A program made the position numbers and the translations under genes. Source: Tritrichomonas foetus (taxonomy: Eukaryota > Parabasalia > Tritrichomonadida > Tritrichomonadidae). Taken from it: DNA of 64,000 nt. Positions 43,501 through 49,960 of this stretch are shown here, piece by piece. Position 1 is the first letter of the stretch. Each line of letters begins with the position of its first letter. The stretch lies in the NCBI GenBank assembly GCA_001839685.1, contig MLAK01000926.1, forward strand, positions 183,428-247,427, in the 5' to 3' direction. Below the pieces are notes generated by a model. The model saw only the letters and a program-made list of their open reading frames with translations, had not been told where the DNA came from and made no database searches.

Positions 43501-43629
43501 GAAGAAATTGTTGATGGAGAAACAACAAACTTCGTTACTGATATATGCTTTGAGACACAAAGGGGAGATAGAAATTGGTTATTGAACTCTACTTCCTTAT
43601 ATATTAATGTTCCAATAATTTTCAAATAA
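31570..43629 (+). CDS. dynein heavy chain with degenerate AAA1, AAA3 and AAA4 nucleotide sites
   Basis: A single uninterrupted frame of 4019 codons from the ATG at 31570 encodes a complete heavy chain, of a length typical of single-headed inner-arm axonemal types. N-terminal tail and linker occupy about 1-1350. In AAA1 the loop GPTMSGKN (1410-1417) has Asn where Walker A needs Thr or Ser, and the FDEFNR-type Walker B is replaced around F1461-K-D-L-C. AAA2 keeps GPPHSGKT (1716-1723). AAA3 has GPCDSGKN (2115-2122). In AAA4 the GxGGSGK-type loop is SSTASSR (about 2412-2418) with no glycine. Stalk coiled coils (about 2615-2705 and 2815-2895) enclose a recognisable microtubule-binding domain. AAA5 (RIPLLVDPDG, about 3000), AAA6 and the C-terminal domain (CPQIFVSFGERSN) follow. 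AAA1 hydrolysis powers dyneins, so this may be a non-motor or regulatory chain, or it may use an atypical site. The N-terminal class is uncertain. Confidence 0.9.
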   Translation: MKKRQIEDVFEDSEFMNQKVRPSIKKSSFAPPGFNPERELYNPPSLEANISTFNVVSPGSGTGDAILQEHNPCLLAMAKRAKSTIRPKVKSSIGHQSIAQGMTSYLTKKPLSDLKEPTTDYFEMKKKKEELDKMSLAFDEDPIAYFSKRKDGRGHLFIYLKYAKERNDPNFSPYELEKVPFSEVGKDYYTMSASGVTHIEENGNTETFTLDKWAKDESAYKSIRKLRTFRLYFLWKPYRVWKNFVQQMHYQETRSILLREPLLYNVYLSKASIAVSKLMVKSDSIINSFILAFYTSKKYTPAEFIFISESNIDKLKTKYKNLIEKAAGVVESLFSSISDPKLLKVKDSEFREIKRKNPNIQQLMILEQKKDKERINRTTKMETEVNAMTDFLRMLDYLLLENLRENCYKSWKFARNVISSDVSAVFTIEVSFSDDGDIKFTPSKEEMLELIDKTLNDALITLETLPRLLKMPSLRVILREGGVDITKLFNEGPTLGDMLATSPTVKDSTDNMKEVIASSYDNAYKYSQTLISFFPLYKLGKTWNVKNYFKKRNGEPYEGTGRFSDERDPNETKDNFLINSQLEPVVDFEAAERVISQLRGEVQKVDDIRFGIVRGPLYIDSKGLKAELTPITSRSLKALEAAFADMIFSKITLLNNAFQSFTAIMKQDPTSLDLYVDFSENVQKTTNFLPQITTEIHCIDEIIDLCERSRFAQQKNPLHPIFERLKEDQKKAIQVRDKLYDKFTFVLKQIIKKKEVKLQHYKTKSQDIPLSTKNIDFEAFLKQTVQLKKKCQNLEGPIAKMIHQQKILNLNITDFPDYGELKQNIDFAEKIYQAAKQWESLRNQTANVPFAHVSMKEYETSVNELQNLLSSLKESWKKPSPIMNEIDTSFSQISPFVPQLSQISNGRMQNRHWEMLFEKCGHKGKYTIEITIQFMLEKGILSHADLITDITTTSLGESQLENEFQAISTHWADVTVPFIDPPQNTEDQLLLGELGNLLADIHDTSEKLNAMLVNRFVKGIKTQVFELCQSMDQFTKIFDQWQIFQGNWTTISSLFKQAAVRHALPHQTTRFEVLRKNWIAIVQHALSDNKIFSVCSYPTLLEDFIENNKSLEVILETIPTYLETKREAIPRLYFLSNDEVLTLLSTSDFTVFTQHFVKIMMHIQRFDSHTSDAPDGVSSDQSAREGCNFVGLKVFGVVGEDGDSLPFVNAINCSGPIDYWIPQIFEMMELSTKDALTISLSRFASSSMTEWVMTVSSYIATLTLLISFARDVDDCFNNLEANQRVFLHFEQEMKHHIHDLMSMMSTPLSASEQMKITSVLNLLLNHYERAHALQEKIQSFSHQEAWHNQLKFKYDTNNAEVNIHFGDDVWVRGKEYWGAIPRLVYTPTVDNAIIDLCISKSNSRVPLVFGPTMSGKNKLFEMLNCYFGKFMFVASAFPDIQPYFIEKMFIGASTSGCSLMFKDLCEFSHRNQSIIFDLTRKLTDSRLNGFDKFKIRDFHCDLNPDVRLMFTASEKFDTGVSSQIREYVRPIALSIPNIRKIVESNLISYGFKAAKSLSSALDDLVSVALVTFEMPPIKSKHMLDIIKDAHNILRQIMHNTKVDDIDYYKAPKVAEQYSLSRAAYNHFRVLIDPTQIDLLFILLYDAFHLFGSIDKFSESLVKPFDFYIDKASVILEKVVTEAINNLNLEVPADYLLQQTQSLMEMLLSYPCVIIYGPPHSGKTLIVDLLSQAFGAMISNGELMNQYKGLMPFKVETIYHRSNSFNSIFGTIVNDKLMGNIWRYGSFHSAIAYLNQFSKTHQRILRFDGVITPELNNYIYQFVSNQDLFKLNNLGSFKNDNCFHCIIETDDIAYLTPSLLNSCGLLMMNSVQSIKSDFSFNVDLIHPSIPFSYVQKEFGDKFSDDEYATIRSVFCEMAPVFVRQFGIDFSISVIRFAFNYILTYNIDCKNEDFMMIVVATSFYVCYCSYSSDSHFQFSDWIIKQFKLKIPQIWAEFTLTESCEEEDKKEQINMSKSPNQSSKVSLLSGNSMLSNANKAKKVLPQIFVDYYEKPTLENIRILNNKIAPIETTYLQDRIIVQGSQFADDFIVPNPQHLAANFAFGVAMKPNSHILINGPCDSGKNALLKFIFSKNEEIHPVFFNVSNKHKTIEQIIDRIQKETTLMHKTVTYTAKPKTYALVFNYLSPDNTEVIEFIRKIIADSKIILTSQIDPNHYDIIQLDNFFVIVRSDSIDFDLRFLEHFILVHIEKYTYTTKMYIINRAMGALGISQDMIQLLNYVFEKLDYTMTEMIDSFIVYANIKVNNNDTIKVLMTSIYFNRFNNKETEFENFCNELIEQNQFPIFQEALIHFKNEKVFARAMQNVSSEVLLLDRTKINDFMTKSLKTTVYNESISNFIKIDHSIGRLGHNCIIYSSTASSRMTLLNLVCRFQGSNFIEILTCESVKEFIYKLLQDDGFHVFVLVLRVEALTSLIINVFIDYIFSALFSEDEYNAIVMKMNKITDESKITDLMKLKLSEKLKKLIRWNVRIAFVPDFELNIPDFDVIHLIEPSKHSICVDLIKENTNQLEIVLSSLSEVIEPFLPYSNINQFYDFVLTFVNLMTGDMKNAYAKNEDVKKALDFFEKLSLENTIFTEKLATLLPDLEKLKADSEASRDAFTSKNDAIAMRKLKLSEEKMFLSTELQNKEEELRQADSDRNQLVPNIELALGYVQKLTVADIEPIRITENDPCDSIKLMLEAIAVLIGVPNTSYESFGHALLMDDDFINKIIDNVKYEQITSTTYENLLPYLNNDKLSKKELESVAPILVTFRNFLDALCAYAARNNIFKEKKLAVEMMKRTLNDFIQDMERELDSINDIESLSKQEQKELQQLQIKYVEIQKQYEEIENQKKKIDSILEDDDKLKRIWAQEIAEFSGHGDSMTGDSILMAVYLTYGGMLDSDMRTELLEMTKEKLDESSITTSFHEDDDILSKITSKIISQGSGLPDDVVLPQSALIDFKHMQMTPRIPLLVDPDGIFIAMIQNNQTVIVSMNSTVFNNAVLNAVKEGKLLIITDVDEFAHKLTKIMTLSKSNEETFSLNEKTVPKNPNFKVLFSTSISDVDQIPYELLLRVTVINVSSSSIETIHTSILHQFVNYFDPSLMTKIVDLQKAELAHHVQVNQFELETLNIISYISNRRSKEPKYDYLSDNESIEKLLKSKKLYFEALGTTESADDVKKELEHAMIPFQPLVTIVQTFWICLARYLPKVKSHYRFNFDSIIGIIKSVFTTTRLTDKVITEDLIKTLKNNIIKALLRWIYPMLSTNDSIFFLFLSTFMLKEGNWEDLSIIIQNLSEKVNGKITYEKPLQFDFFEKLKNAEICEFFSLVKGYIASFFGENFDAEFPFFQIDTSIPYSPQTPSFIISKKVNICNGEFDGSYKHQNDQNHTYGNPGYENCYENQCIGPILDVIQYVKSKSKIDSFECISLTEDDYVLDDIKRTIITSMNRGNWVLLNYTIPSKKAAALINDILYLTVAEPVNNTFKLIVNCHTTEYISSHLLSKSKIITIDSFPSIKRQMLEIYQKYASVIRSSTNLKFLKRLFYLGALTYAHLNNRSFISLGFNKFYGLNDSCFEDYIKFVCSFVERYSETSELNVPIRNLRDFAQNLAFGSQIIETQDRRRIRAILSSFFSIASLEDTFTFVDQRLPNSDKWNIPQDGSIAQFTSHISNLPFFNETEVLMLNHMTADPILHWNLSKWLSVPFLSILNEPEDIGIEEEENNEASKDSTPTQNLSSKNSSRNPNSSRNRTSSKKVVHVRKHNYLPESIDLEEKPVTPLTQFWITEINTYNNILDELDEIKNFEKEKPKLVEIYGDKSKFVQFLKEKREFLIIAYKRVAITDVDLKYINDVRGFFDTYRLEYCFNQDISSDKVFTEFDYKKTQSTVFSISGLSIFNGFVSNGILVPLNEEQTKPFSPCPQIFVSFGERSNKSKFFICPLFKTVFPSYEEEEIVDGETTNFVTDICFETQRGDRNWLLNSTSLYINVPIIFK

Positions 43630-43728
43630 TTCGCGATTTTTGATTTCGAATTTATCTTATTGTATGTATAGTAAATTTATTAGAAAACCACATTTGTTTT
43701 TATTTATTTATTTGTTGCTTTTATTAAT

Positions 43729-43730
43729 AT

Positions 43731-43780
<50 letters not shown>

Positions 43781-43870
43781 TTTTTTTTTTTTTTTTTTTT
43801 TTATTTATTTATTTGTTTGTTTGTTTGTTTGTTTTTACTCATTTATTTGTTTGTTTTTATTTATTTGTTT
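43729..43870. repeat. poly-T tract and TTTG/TTTA microsatellite
   Basis: Two T runs of tens of bases are followed by tandem ttta and tttg tetramers just downstream of the dynein gene. Exact lengths in such runs are prone to sequencing error. Confidence 0.85.
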
Positions 43871-44718
43871 AAAGAAATGTTTCAAATCAATTCAAAAGAT
43901 TATTGAAATTAAATTTTGACTAATATTTTTTATTTCCATTTTCATCTTTAAAATTGAATGTTTCTATAAGTAAATGACGCTGTGTCATCATATTAGTAAA
44001 TTTATCGAACAATAAATCTGATAAAATGAAATATATTTATTAAAACAGATTAACGAATGCGAATAGAATGAAATGAGAATAAAGATTGAATAATTCATGA
44101 AATAAACTAGTTTCTTAACAAATAGATAACCATCTAAATAATCAAATTTGAAACTAGATTTTTATCAAGCATTTGAAACTGGATTTATTCTGCAATTTTT
44201 GGATGATTGATATATTGTTTATATTATCCAGATGTGAACATTTATATGTGTAATTTAAATGAAGGTGGTATTGCAGTATCTATTGAGTAAAGGGTTTCAA
44301 AGAGGTTATTCAAAAATCCAATATTGAATAGCGATAAAGCAGATGTATACAAACTAACTAGCTCTAGATGTAGAAGACTATTGAGAGATCTAAATGAATA
44401 ATTGTTGATATTATTGTCATCTAAAAATTATTTAATTGTAATCCTATTAATAATATATAAATATTATAATTTAAAAATCAAGATACAGAGAAAACCAAAT
44501 CCAAAAAAAAAATTGTGAGAAAAAAATAAACCCAACAGAAATTTCTGAGAATTATTGAGATAAAAAGGGATTTTATAGCATTAATATCTTGATTATTTCT
44601 TATCATAAATCGTGCTTTTTATTATCATATGACCCTCCATCGAAAATTATAATGTTTTCCAAAATACAAAAATGAAGTATAAAAAAAATATTAATAATTT
44701 TGATATAAATAAAAAAAA

Positions 44719-44880
44719 TTTAGGCATCAATGAGAAGATTACGAATGTTTTGCCATCTAAATGGCGAGTCATCAGAAAATTCACTTGGCATNTGATTTGG
44801 TCTTTCAATCGTTGTATCTGTATCCCTGCTTGAGAATGTGCTGTTGAGGACTGCCAGTCTATTTTCTTCATATACTAAAA
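44719..44880 (-). pseudogene. possible 3' gene fragment
   Basis: One minus-strand frame reads LVYEENRLAVLNSTFSSRD... to SPFRWQNIRNLLIDA before a TAA, with more balanced composition than its surroundings. It is closed upstream by a TGA within about a dozen codons of this stretch and contains an ambiguous base at 44792. It may be the relic of a gene end. No family recognised. Confidence 0.3.
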
Positions 44881-46540
44881 TTTTATGACAGAAAAGATTT
44901 CAATACATTCTTATTTGTCAAATGGAAATTGAATTAATTCAACATCACTGAGTTAAAACTATCAAAATTTTCGCGATTTTTAATTAAAAATCGATAGAAG
45001 AAGTGTAAATAGAATTATGGGAAGCAGTATTATAATCTTTGTGATTCTTGGAAAAAAAGCTTCTCACAATTTTTTTTTAGGCTTTCTCCAAAATCGCTCT
45101 TTTTTCGGTTTAATTGTTGCAAAATTTCAAAACTATGAATAAATATGGCTCATAACTATAAAAAATAGATTTAACAATTGACTGAAAGCTGTTCACCCGA
45201 AAACTGAAACAATAGCTTCTTCAGAATCATTTTCGAAATATTTTTGAATTCGGCCATTTGCGAAGTTTGCGATAAGGGAAATTTTCGTCATTCTTTTAGC
45301 TATTTGGGTTTTGATTTTTGACTGATGGTATTAAGTAATACTGATGATAAGGATCATTTTAGTGATTTCGTACGTTAAGACTATTTGGTTTGTATACATC
45401 TGATAAAGCATGAATTGAATAGTAAAAAAAATCGACAAAGATCATGCTTTGAAAAGATATGAATTTTAAAATTCAGTGAAACAGTATGTAATTCACCAAA
45501 GGATGGTGAATCTGACAATGATCGATGATACTTTTTCTAATCTTAAGTCTGAAATTCAAATTCGATGAGGTTACCAGAAAATTGAATGAAATGAACTATT
45601 GTAATCTGTAAAACTTTAAATTACGATGATATATAGTCAATTAATGTTAAAATGTGATTGATTATTACGATAAAATCATTTGTGACACAAACCTGTGAAG
45701 CGATATTGGGATTTTGGCTAATTATAATGAAAATTTTTCTGTGAAGCATTTCTGACTTTTACAGTAAGATTTACAATTATTTCTAGAAAACCGAAAATAA
45801 ACTGAAAATATTTCAAATCCTTGAGAATGTCTATCTTTCTCCAGAATCCTTTCCCCATTGTTTTGAGCCTTGAAATGATTTGATCAAATCATTTGGAGAA
45901 GGAGAATGTAATGAGCAACACAAAATTTTTTTTCGATGAACGGTAGAGACCAAATAAAACAGCAGTTTCATCAAACTGACCATTCAAATATTTTTGATCG
46001 TTATTGAAATAATATTGAAATCAAAAATTGAATGAATGTATTACTATAATCAAAAGATGATAGGAACGCTTTATTCTTCAAAAATGCAGTCAGCTATTGT
46101 AATTCAATTGTACCGACACAGAATATGTGCTACTTATTTAGAAATTTTCATGAGCAATTTTATAACAGCTTATTGAAAAATTTTTAATCGTCATTTTTTT
46201 TCAATTATTATTTAGTCAAAAAATATCAGAAAAGTTTCCATTCAATTATTGTCATTTTTTCGTTCGTGTCCATTTTCAATGTTGAAATGTCTTGAATTCA
46301 TATTTCTACTCTTTCCGGATAATAACAATTTCCGGTCGATAGCTATCACGAAAAAAAATTGTGTGTTTTCAATAATTTGAATACGTTAGCTATTTAAACG
46401 CACAAAAATCAGCAAACTAATTTTTTTATCGAAAAATTCTATGAATTACTGGATTAGCATATTAGAAATTTGAATATAAATTTGATTGAAATGCAAGCAA
46501 AATAAAATCTTCATTATTATATCAATCATCCAACCCAACA

Positions 46541-47971
46541 ATGCTTTTCTTCCTTCTCTCTTATCGATCGATCTTTCAGACACGAACTCGTACAACTATA
46601 ATCCTTTTGCCTTCATTTGGCTTCATTAAAGGCGGAACGTATCATATCGATGTCAATGCCTCAAATATAACAGCAGCCTCACTTTTCATACTCAAGGATT
46701 TTGTTGATTATAATAATTTCAACCTTCATGCTCAATGCCAAAACCACGCAAAAAAGGCAAAAAATAATCATTTGGAATTTTCTGGAAATATTAGCTTAAC
46801 TGGTGTCTTAACTCCTGTTTTAGTTAATTGTGGTGAATCCAAAGCAAGTGAATTATATGATTCCACGCTAATTTCCAAAAAATTTGAAAATGATTCATTT
46901 TCTCACAATTCTGATTCAAATTTCAATAGAGTTGATCGAGGAAGTTATGATGGACCCAACGATCACATTATGAAAAACCAAACTGAATTTGCTTATGATT
47001 ATAATGTTAATCAAATGCAGGAAATTGAATATAATGTAACAATGGCTTATTCAAACCCCAATTTTAAAATTGATTCACGTGATATTTTCTTTGTTCCACT
47101 TTTTAGAGTTTTATCACATATTTATCTTGCATTTTTAGTAACTTGGCTAATTAATGCAGTAAAGTTCATCAACTGTAGAATTCATCTCCATACAATTTTT
47201 ACATTGATGCCTTTTGTGAGAATCATCTCACTTTGCGTTTGGAAAAGTTACTCAGAAAAATTAATGAAAGAAGACATAAATGAATCAGTATTTAATACGA
47301 TATTTGATTGGATTTATTTTTGGGCACTTTTGGTAACAATTGCACTTGTCGGTACTGGATGGTGTATCTTTAGAATCCATTTAGAAACATGGCAAGTTAA
47401 GCAGATAATATTTTATTCATTTTTATTATCATTTACAACATTATCACTTAGATTTACTTCAAGCACACTTCTGATTGTTCCTTTACTTGTCCTGATGATT
47501 GTATCAGTTATTCTATACATTAAAATTAATTTGATCAATTTGATTGTGATGGGCCGAGTTTCTGAGCAAATGTCAAAAAATCCTGTCGTTGTAAACAAAA
47601 TTGACCTTGCACGTCAATTTGTATTCATCAGTTTAGGGTGTCTCGGATTTACAGCTTTTGGAAGCTCTGTTTTATGCGCTATTGGATTTCATAAATTTAC
47701 ATGCACGGTTTTCTATGAAGCAATGCTACTGATTGGAAATTTCCTGCAAATGCGCTTCTTCCTCTTCAGGAAAAAGTACCTGGGGCAGCGGAGAAGGGGC
47801 GTGATGAGAAATGACGATACTGAAATGAGTGACGAGAGTTATGAATATAATCAAGAAAATTCCGATATTCCGAAAATGTCTGTAAAACGGACTGCGCGAG
47901 TTGTAACGATGATAGAACCACTTGGAAAATCAAAGCTTGCTTTGATGATTCCTTCATCTTGTATTTATTAA
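46541..47971 (+). CDS. seven-transmembrane GOST-like (GPR107/108, lung 7TM) protein
   Basis: The 476-residue protein has a luminal N-terminal half of about 180 residues that begins with a hydrophobic stretch and contains FGFIKGGTYHIDV, resembling the F-GF-KGG strand at the start of GOST luminal domains; it has several Asn-X-Ser/Thr sites. About seven membrane segments follow from residue 184 to about 405, then a charged cytosolic tail with RKKYLGQRRRG. This layout fits the Golgi-localised seven-transmembrane (GOST/lung 7TM) family, whose members act in secretory traffic. A classical G-protein-coupled receptor of another class is the alternative. Stop in TAAAT. Confidence 0.6.
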   Translation: MLFFLLSYRSIFQTRTRTTIILLPSFGFIKGGTYHIDVNASNITAASLFILKDFVDYNNFNLHAQCQNHAKKAKNNHLEFSGNISLTGVLTPVLVNCGESKASELYDSTLISKKFENDSFSHNSDSNFNRVDRGSYDGPNDHIMKNQTEFAYDYNVNQMQEIEYNVTMAYSNPNFKIDSRDIFFVPLFRVLSHIYLAFLVTWLINAVKFINCRIHLHTIFTLMPFVRIISLCVWKSYSEKLMKEDINESVFNTIFDWIYFWALLVTIALVGTGWCIFRIHLETWQVKQIIFYSFLLSFTTLSLRFTSSTLLIVPLLVLMIVSVILYIKINLINLIVMGRVSEQMSKNPVVVNKIDLARQFVFISLGCLGFTAFGSSVLCAIGFHKFTCTVFYEAMLLIGNFLQMRFFLFRKKYLGQRRRGVMRNDDTEMSDESYEYNQENSDIPKMSVKRTARVVTMIEPLGKSKLALMIPSSCIY

Positions 47972-48225
47972 ATTGTTTTTCTATGGATCAAATTTTGCTG
48001 TTTGATTTCGGTTTTTGTATCTTATTATTGAATTGTTTGCTTTTCTACCTCGAGACTAAGAAATACTGAGAAAGACTGGGAGGTTCAAGTTTGTTGTAAT
48101 GTCGCTTTTTAATGAGGAGATCGATATGATTATCAAATTAATTGGAATGTTAACTGTTTTTTTGTTAACTAGAGATAATTTCAATCTGTTTGGGCGGTTA
48201 AAAAAAGTGTTTCAATATTTGGCCA

Positions 48226-48606
48226 ATGCCTCCTACCGATGAATCATCACTGAAGCTTTCGCTCACTTGTTCAGTCATACTCGCTCTTTTAATGATTATC
48301 TTAAGACCCGTTTTTCGTCTTTCACCAGAAACAACATTTCTCGGTGGTTTCTTTGGTGCGATTTTATTCTTCTTTATTTTAATCATGTTCGGAAATTTAC
48401 GTGGAAGCAAGGGCGATAACACCCTCGGCTGGGGATTCATTATTATTTCAGAAATCTTGGCTTTAATTGTTTCATTCGTTATTCACCCAGTATGCATCAC
48501 AACATGCTTCCTCTTCAGCATTCCAGTCATTATTTACATCAAGTGGGCAGCCACAAAAATCCGCAATTCATCCTCAGTTGCCCGAACCCAAAACAAAAAG
48601 AAATAA
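48226..48606 (+). CDS. KRTCAP2: KRTCAP2-like oligosaccharyltransferase subunit
   Basis: The 126-residue protein has three or four membrane segments. FLGGFFGAILFFFILIMFGNL followed by GWGFIIISEIL and, most tellingly, IHPVCITTCFLFSIPVIIYI match the conserved order in animal KRTCAP2 (GGLLGS, PEILL, IHRVCVTTCFIFS, YYI). In animals KRTCAP2 (KCP2) belongs to the translocon-associated OST complex that glycosylates nascent chains in the endoplasmic reticulum. The tail is basic (QNKKK), compatible with ER retention by a C-terminal lysine motif. Length is similar to the family. Identification rests on remembered motifs. Confidence 0.85.
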   Translation: MPPTDESSLKLSLTCSVILALLMIILRPVFRLSPETTFLGGFFGAILFFFILIMFGNLRGSKGDNTLGWGFIIISEILALIVSFVIHPVCITTCFLFSIPVIIYIKWAATKIRNSSSVARTQNKKK

Positions 48607-49418
48607 TTTTTTTTACCAAATAAAAATCACAAAAATCTTTCTTTGCATAAACCACATTATTCTCGTCAGAATTTCTTTTTTATTTTTTAACTTTTTTTAT
48701 TTTCATTTTATCACATTCTCGATAACGATTCGATGGATTGTTTTGAATCATAATTTTTGTGTCACCGAGTAATCATTTTGATAAAAGTGAAGCATAATAA
48801 ATCGTAATTAGTCAACAATTAGAGATGAATTCTTACTCTATTCGGAATAAATAATAATTATTTTATTATAGTATGTACATCGATTTTTGCTAGCACATAA
48901 ATTTATTCTAAGCTGACCTCAAATTAGAACACCTTATTTTCATTAATGAATCATTATATTTTTCATCATTATTGAAAAATTGTTGATTGTTTTGATTTTA
49001 CTCATTTTTGTTTCATAGTTTCTAAAAAATATATCAACAAATGAACAAAAATAAATATAAAATAAGTCAATTTCTGGTGTTTATCATTGCATTTAAGGCT
49101 GGAATTATGGTATCATTTATGAAGGTTTTTCCATTCATTTTCTCCATGAGCATCTTTCAACTGTTCATTGAATCGTATTATTTGTCTTATTTTTATTGTA
49201 AATTTTTATATGTTTTTACAGGAAACTGAAAAATGATGAGTTTGATGTATTTTCATGTTTAACCAATACATAAAAAGATAGAGTGTAATGGAGGGAATAA
49301 AGTGAATACTGTGAAATATGAAAATACGAAATAAAATGTGGACGAACTATTTTTAGATGATATGATATAAAGTATAATTCACTTTCAATGAATCCATTAT
49401 CTTTGCATATTTCTCAAG
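48607..49418. other. AT-rich intergenic region
   Basis: No gene is supported. A 62-codon ORF at 49041-49229 is hydrophobic and looks like chance. Confidence 0.4.
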
Positions 49419-49690
49419 TTAAGCATGATCACAAGGAATTCCTTTCATATTTTTCAACATTTTAATGTATCTCATGCGTCTATTTTGGTTTCCAGCATCA
49501 GCTACACGCATGAAGTACTTAGGTGTTTACACTCTGTTCATTTTAACTCTATCTGAGCCATTAAATAATGTATTTCCACTCTCGGAAAGTGCTTTAGCGT
49601 GATTCTGTTGCTGCCATTTCGATATATTCCATTTCCAAAAGGAAAAAAGACACTCCTTCCTTTCCCCGAACCTTTTCTATGAAAATGGAT
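49419..49690 (-). pseudogene. decayed Sel1-repeat protein fragment
   Basis: On the minus strand, EYIEMAA in one frame passes, after a one-base shift, to HAKALSESGNTLFNGSDRVKMNRV, a stop, and then PKYFMRVADAGNQNRRMRYIKMLKNMKG. These match consecutive Sel1-like repeats (KYFKMAAD-GN--A---YA-ML--G-G). The frameshift and internal stop mark it as dead. Sel1-repeat proteins are numerous in trichomonads. Only about two repeats survive. Confidence 0.75.
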
Positions 49691-49960
49691 TCTGATTCTT
49701 TTCCATTATTAAATTCTACCAGAAGGCTCCTTAACATTTTTCATTTAATGGAATTATTTAATTATATTAGATCTTCTGAGTGTGAAGATATTGTAATGCT
49801 TTTCCACAGTATATTTCTCTTAGTTAATCAACTTTCCAATGTTTCTGTAACTAATTAATGTTTCGATTTAAACAACAGGTTTCAATAGGTTCAAAAATAT
49901 GATGATAAATTTTTTAAAAAATTACTTCAAAAAGAGATAGTTTTATATGTCCAAAAGTGC

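Larger units (their letters stand above)
43630..46540. other. 2.9-kb gene-poor AT-rich region
   Basis: It begins with T-rich simple sequence, includes a possible gene fragment near 44.7 kb (listed separately) and is otherwise without ORFs. Around 45.70-45.90 kb, isolated plus-strand phrases such as VKRYWDFG, YLSPESFP and IKSFGEGE are in the order of a kinase activation segment, but in different frames and with stops; this is at best a very old kinase relic. Confidence 0.4.

Noticed and set aside
49041..49229. 62-codon hydrophobic ORF
   Set aside because: Short, AT-driven composition, no family resemblance.
49678..49857. about 60-codon plus-strand ORF beside the Sel1 relic
   Set aside because: Reads as a plausible peptide but has no recognisable family and lies in an intergenic stretch; treated as chance.
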